The notes under the pieces: generated by a model | What the model was told of the DNA's origin: nothing | Database searches by the model: none | What the model saw: only the letters and a program-made list of their open reading frames with translations | From: JAFLCL01 sp964502175 | GTDB lineage: Bacteria > Myxococcota_A > Polyangia > Polyangiales > Sandaracinaceae | Assembly (NCBI GenBank): GCA_964502175.1 | Contig: CAZCVE010000016.1 | Coordinates: 1 to 64,000 of the forward strand | DNA length: 64,000 nucleotides | Direction: 5' to 3' | Translations under genes and position numbers: made by a program | In this document: positions 61,569 through 64,000 of the stretch, in pieces | Layout: the number at the start of each line of letters is the position of its first letter | Position numbering within the stretch: position 1 is the stretch's first letter

Positions 61569-61574
61569 AGCGTA
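61569..61574 (-). promoter_or_regulatory. Putative -10 element of the PDA-repeat operon (TACGCT)
   Basis: Minus-strand TACGCT ends 6 bases before ATG 61562; the equivalent site of the downstream copy is CACGCT. No ribosome site. Confidence 0.4.
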
Positions 61575-61632
61575 TCAGCGCGCTCGTGCGCCTACTACGC
61601 ATCCGCGCGCGGTGACAGCCGCTCGGCTCGCG

Positions 61633-62751
61633 TCAGGGCTTGCGGTTGAGCAAGCGACCGAGAAAGCCCGGCGGAGACGGCGGCGGCACGCTGCGACCCG
61701 GCGGCGGACGCGTCCCGCTCGGCGGCGGAGGCGGCTGCGGCGCGGCGCTCGCCTCGTACACGAGCACGTCGTCGTCGATGTCGATCTCGACGGCGTCCGC
61801 CGGATCGCCATCGAGGTCGGGCGGCGGCGGGCGCGAGATCAGCTCGGCCAAGCTCGGCTCGTGCAGCGCGCCGAACATGTCGGCGGAGAAGAGGGCCGTC
61901 GCCTCGCTCTCGAGCTCTTGCTCCGGCTGCGCCGCAGGCTGCGCGAGCTCGTCGGCGAGGATGCTCGCGAGGTCCGCGTCGAGATCGGCGCTCGACGGCG
62001 GCGCCGGGATCACGGACTTCGGCGACGGATGCACCGAGTCGCGCGGCACCGAGAATTTCGCGGAGCTCTGCTCGGAGTTGCGCCTCGCGACAGGCGCGCT
62101 CGACGTGTGCGATCCGGACGTGGGCTCACCGTCGATGTCGAGCTCGAGCGCCGAGATGCCAGCGGCGGCGATGAGCGCCGACTCTGCCGCCGCGAGCTCC
62201 GAGCGACCGTGCACGTCGGTGCCTTCGTCCGAGTCGAACAGCGACGACGCCGACAGCGCAGACTCGGCCGGCGCGTCGCTGGCCTCGATGGAAGGCGCGT
62301 CGTGGAGGCCGGGCTCGGAGGGCTCGATGGAGATCTCGATCGACGAGCGATCCGACTCGCCCGTCGCCTCGACGTCGTCGTCGTCCACGGCGATCGGAAG
62401 GCCCTCGCTCGAGGGCGGCCGCTCGGAGAGCACGGCCGGAAGCTCCACGCCCACGAGGCTGCGCGGATCGACGTCGAGCACACCGGAGCCCGGGTCCGAC
62501 GCCGCGAGCTCCGGAGCCCGCGACACGCCCGGATCGCTCGGCGCGCGCTCCCACGAGCCGCTGCGGGCGAGCGAACCGTCGGGCACGCGCGTCTCGAAGC
62601 GCTCGCTGAGCGAGCCCAGCGCGACGTCGACGTCCTCGAGCGACATCTTCGCGGCGGTCGCCGTGGCGATGACGTGAGCGACACGCTCGGCGGAGACGCC
62701 GAAGGCATCGAGCTCGGCGTCGAGCTGCGCGAGACGATCGGGCGCGATCAT
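61633..62751 (-). CDS. Acidic, mostly disordered protein of unknown function
   Basis: 372 residues from ATG 62751. A short helical head (PDRLAQLDAELDAFGVSAERVAHVIATATAA) is followed by ~290 residues rich in Ser, Asp, Glu and Pro, with small repeats (SIEISIEPSEP, ALELDIDGEP) and a basic, Pro-rich end (PPPPSGTRPPPGRSVPPPSP then FLGRLLNRKP). No signal or membrane helix. No family is recognised. It could be a flexible scaffold with the head and basic tail as binding ends. Low similarity to anything I know. Confidence 0.65.
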   Translation of the reverse strand: MIAPDRLAQLDAELDAFGVSAERVAHVIATATAAKMSLEDVDVALGSLSERFETRVPDGSLARSGSWERAPSDPGVSRAPELAASDPGSGVLDVDPRSLVGVELPAVLSERPPSSEGLPIAVDDDDVEATGESDRSSIEISIEPSEPGLHDAPSIEASDAPAESALSASSLFDSDEGTDVHGRSELAAAESALIAAAGISALELDIDGEPTSGSHTSSAPVARRNSEQSSAKFSVPRDSVHPSPKSVIPAPPSSADLDADLASILADELAQPAAQPEQELESEATALFSADMFGALHEPSLAELISRPPPPDLDGDPADAVEIDIDDDVLVYEASAAPQPPPPPSGTRPPPGRSVPPPSPPGFLGRLLNRKP

Positions 62752-62817
62752 GGCGGCGGATCGTCGCAGCCCTCACGCGTCCCGTAAAGACCGACGTTCA
62801 GGAGCCGCTCACGAGCT

Positions 62818-63765
62818 TCACAGCTGCGCGTGATCCGCCACCGCGAACGTGTCGCACTGGCGCGCGTCGCCGGTCTCGAAGCCTCGACGGAACCAGCGGA
62901 TGCGCTGCTCGCTCGAGCCATGCGTGAAGGTGGCCTCGTCGCGGTGGCCGAGCGTGTCGTCGCCGATCGCATGGGCCGCCTGCGTGGCCTCGGCGAGGTC
63001 TTCGTCCGACACCTGGAGCGAGGCGCGCGCCGATTGTCCCCACACGCCCGCGAGGCAGTCGGCCTGGAGCTCCACGCGCACCGACGTCTGCGGCTCGCTC
63101 TCACCGGGCAGGCTGATGCGCATCGCGCCGATCGTGTTCTGCACGTGGTGACCGACCTCGTGCGCGAGCACGTACGCCTGCGCGAAGTCGCCCGGCGCGC
63201 GCAGCTGCCGCGCCATCACGTCGTAGAAGCCCGGATCGATGTAGAGCCGTCGATCTGCGGGGCAGTAGAACGGGCCCGTGTCGGACGTCGCCTGTCCGCA
63301 GCCGCCCGTGGACACCGAGTTCGCGAACACCACGAGCGTCGGCGGCGGATACGCGCTCGGCGCCGCGCCTCCGGGATAGCTCGGCAGTCGTCCGGCGCTG
63401 AACTGCGCTGCCCACGCGTCCTCGGTGGACGCGAGCACCACGCGCGAGAAGTCGCACGCGGCCGCGTTCCCCGAAGACGACGTGCACACCGGATCGCCAG
63501 CGGCCCCGCCGCCCGACGCCGTCCCGCTGGATGGCGTGCCTCCGAGGAGGAGCCCGAACACCGCCTGCTGGATCCCCTCGGGCGCCAAGAAGTACACGCC
63601 GAGCAGGCCCAGGCCCGCGACGATCACACCCGGCAGCCCGAACCGTCGAACGACGAACTGGAGCAAGCCGGGGCCGACGCCTCGCCCACCGCCACCACCA
63701 CCGCCGCGGCGACCCGCGCCACGATCCTCGAAGTTGTCCGATCGCCTCTGTCCTTCGGTCTTCAT
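62818..63765 (-). CDS. YpfJ-type neutral zinc metallopeptidase
   Basis: 315 residues from ATG 63765. The family start MKTEGQRRSDNFEDRGAG and a Gly-rich stretch precede one membrane helix (LPGVIVAGLGLLGVYFLAP). The peptidase domain contains FYCPADRRLYIDPGFYD, the zinc helix YVLAHEVGHHVQ and the downstream ELQADCLAGVWG with the third ligand region. PF04228 family, membrane-anchored; substrates are poorly known. A TAGAAC hexamer lies 6 bases before the ATG. Confidence 0.93.
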   Translation of the reverse strand: MKTEGQRRSDNFEDRGAGRRGGGGGGGRGVGPGLLQFVVRRFGLPGVIVAGLGLLGVYFLAPEGIQQAVFGLLLGGTPSSGTASGGGAAGDPVCTSSSGNAAACDFSRVVLASTEDAWAAQFSAGRLPSYPGGAAPSAYPPPTLVVFANSVSTGGCGQATSDTGPFYCPADRRLYIDPGFYDVMARQLRAPGDFAQAYVLAHEVGHHVQNTIGAMRISLPGESEPQTSVRVELQADCLAGVWGQSARASLQVSDEDLAEATQAAHAIGDDTLGHRDEATFTHGSSEQRIRWFRRGFETGDARQCDTFAVADHAQL

Positions 63766-63771
63766 CCGCGC

Positions 63772-63777
63772 GTTCTA
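63772..63777 (-). promoter_or_regulatory. Putative -10 element of the YpfJ-type gene (TAGAAC)
   Basis: Minus-strand TAGAAC ends 6 bases before ATG 63765; no Shine-Dalgarno sequence. Confidence 0.35.
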
Positions 63778-63808
63778 ACGCCGCGGAGCGACCTGATCGA
63801 GCGAGCCC

Positions 63809-64000
63809 TCACCGCTTCACGGCCCGCGCGATCTCGGCGCCCGTCATCGGCCCTCGCAAGTAGGACATCGCGTGTCGCGGGTAGAGGAGCGTCGGGACTT
63901 CCTTGCCCATCTCGCGCACCACGAACCAGCGCTTGCCGATCTTCTTCAAGAGGTCGCCGAGCTTGCTCTTCTTGCTCTCGCCGAGCCCCTCCACCACACG
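63809..64000 (-). CDS. C-terminal part of a gene continuing past the window edge
   Basis: The last 63 codons of a minus-strand frame that stays open at base 64000. The end reads GKRWFVVREMGKEVPTLLYP, then RHAMSYLRGPMTGAEIARAV. This resembles the C-terminus of HerA/DUF853-like ATPases as I recall them, where a basic linker precedes SYLRGP. The catalytic part would lie outside the window, so the call is tentative. Confidence 0.5.
   Translation of the reverse strand, partial: RVVEGLGESKKSKLGDLLKKIGKRWFVVREMGKEVPTLLYPRHAMSYLRGPMTGAEIARAVKR

Overview
The window is GC-rich, densely coded chromosomal DNA and looks like a myxobacterium of the Sandaracinus/Polyangiales type. The evidence is a protease ending in a MYXO-CTERM-like tail and carrying a MopE-type metal-binding motif, a Pkn-type Ser/Thr kinase with its own membrane anchor, many lipoproteins with Asp/Ala/Pro-rich linkers, thrombospondin-3/OmpA proteins, sigma-54 promoters and a sphingosine-phosphate-lyase-like enzyme. 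I see no integrase, transposase, plasmid or phage gene, no CRISPR array and no rRNA. Two tRNAs, Pro(TGG) and Arg(TCT), lie near 37.5-37.7 kb. No gene-free stretch exceeds 300 bases.

Layout. 0-2.1 kb: Uma2-type nuclease, thymidine kinase and a small coupled gene. 2.1-4.7 kb: secreted intradiol dioxygenase and a coupled pair of paralogous Cys-rich secreted proteins. 4.8-8.0 kb: FabF and two OmpA/TSP3 lipoproteins, with the broken tail of a phosphoesterase between them. 8.0-16.9 kb: an overlapping MoxR / DUF58 / von Willebrand A operon with a coiled-coil membrane protein. 16.9-22.4 kb: DUF924, a sigma-54-preceded membrane protein, PhzF, a soluble hybrid histidine kinase and a degenerate GGDEF protein. 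22.4-26.8 kb: a three-gene overlapping operon of lipoprotein, degenerate adenylation domain fused to a DUF483-like domain, and a flavin halogenase-like oxidoreductase. I consider this the most novel unit. 26.8-33.3 kb: ZU5 lipoprotein, orphan adenine methylase, TetR plus S1P-lyase-like pair, MscS channel. 33.4-40.2 kb: surface protease, NTF2-like protein, M15 peptidase lipoprotein, tRNAs, GlcG/HbpS-like protein, RNase PH, RdgB, Val/Pro-rich exported protein. 40.3-50.8 kb: metallo-beta-lactamase/histidine kinase operon, TPR-peptidase/molybdopterin oxidoreductase operon, phosphofructokinase, RCC1 lipoprotein. 50.8-56.6 kb: membrane protein, extensin-like enzyme, YbaB-RecR, a lone type III export gate (SctV/FlhA), sigma-54-driven beta-barrel protein. 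56.7-64 kb: Ser/Thr kinase with PEGA/TPR partner, a recently duplicated pair of PDA-repeat lipoproteins, an acidic protein, YpfJ-type metalloprotease, and the C-terminal end of a gene that leaves the window.

Regulation. Many genes have a TAnnnT-like hexamer 6-9 bases before the start codon and no Shine-Dalgarno sequence, so leaderless transcription appears common. A smaller set has sigma-54 -24/-12 elements. Operons are usually joined by 4-base ATGA or GTGA overlaps. Functions are inferred from motifs read by eye; no database search was run.
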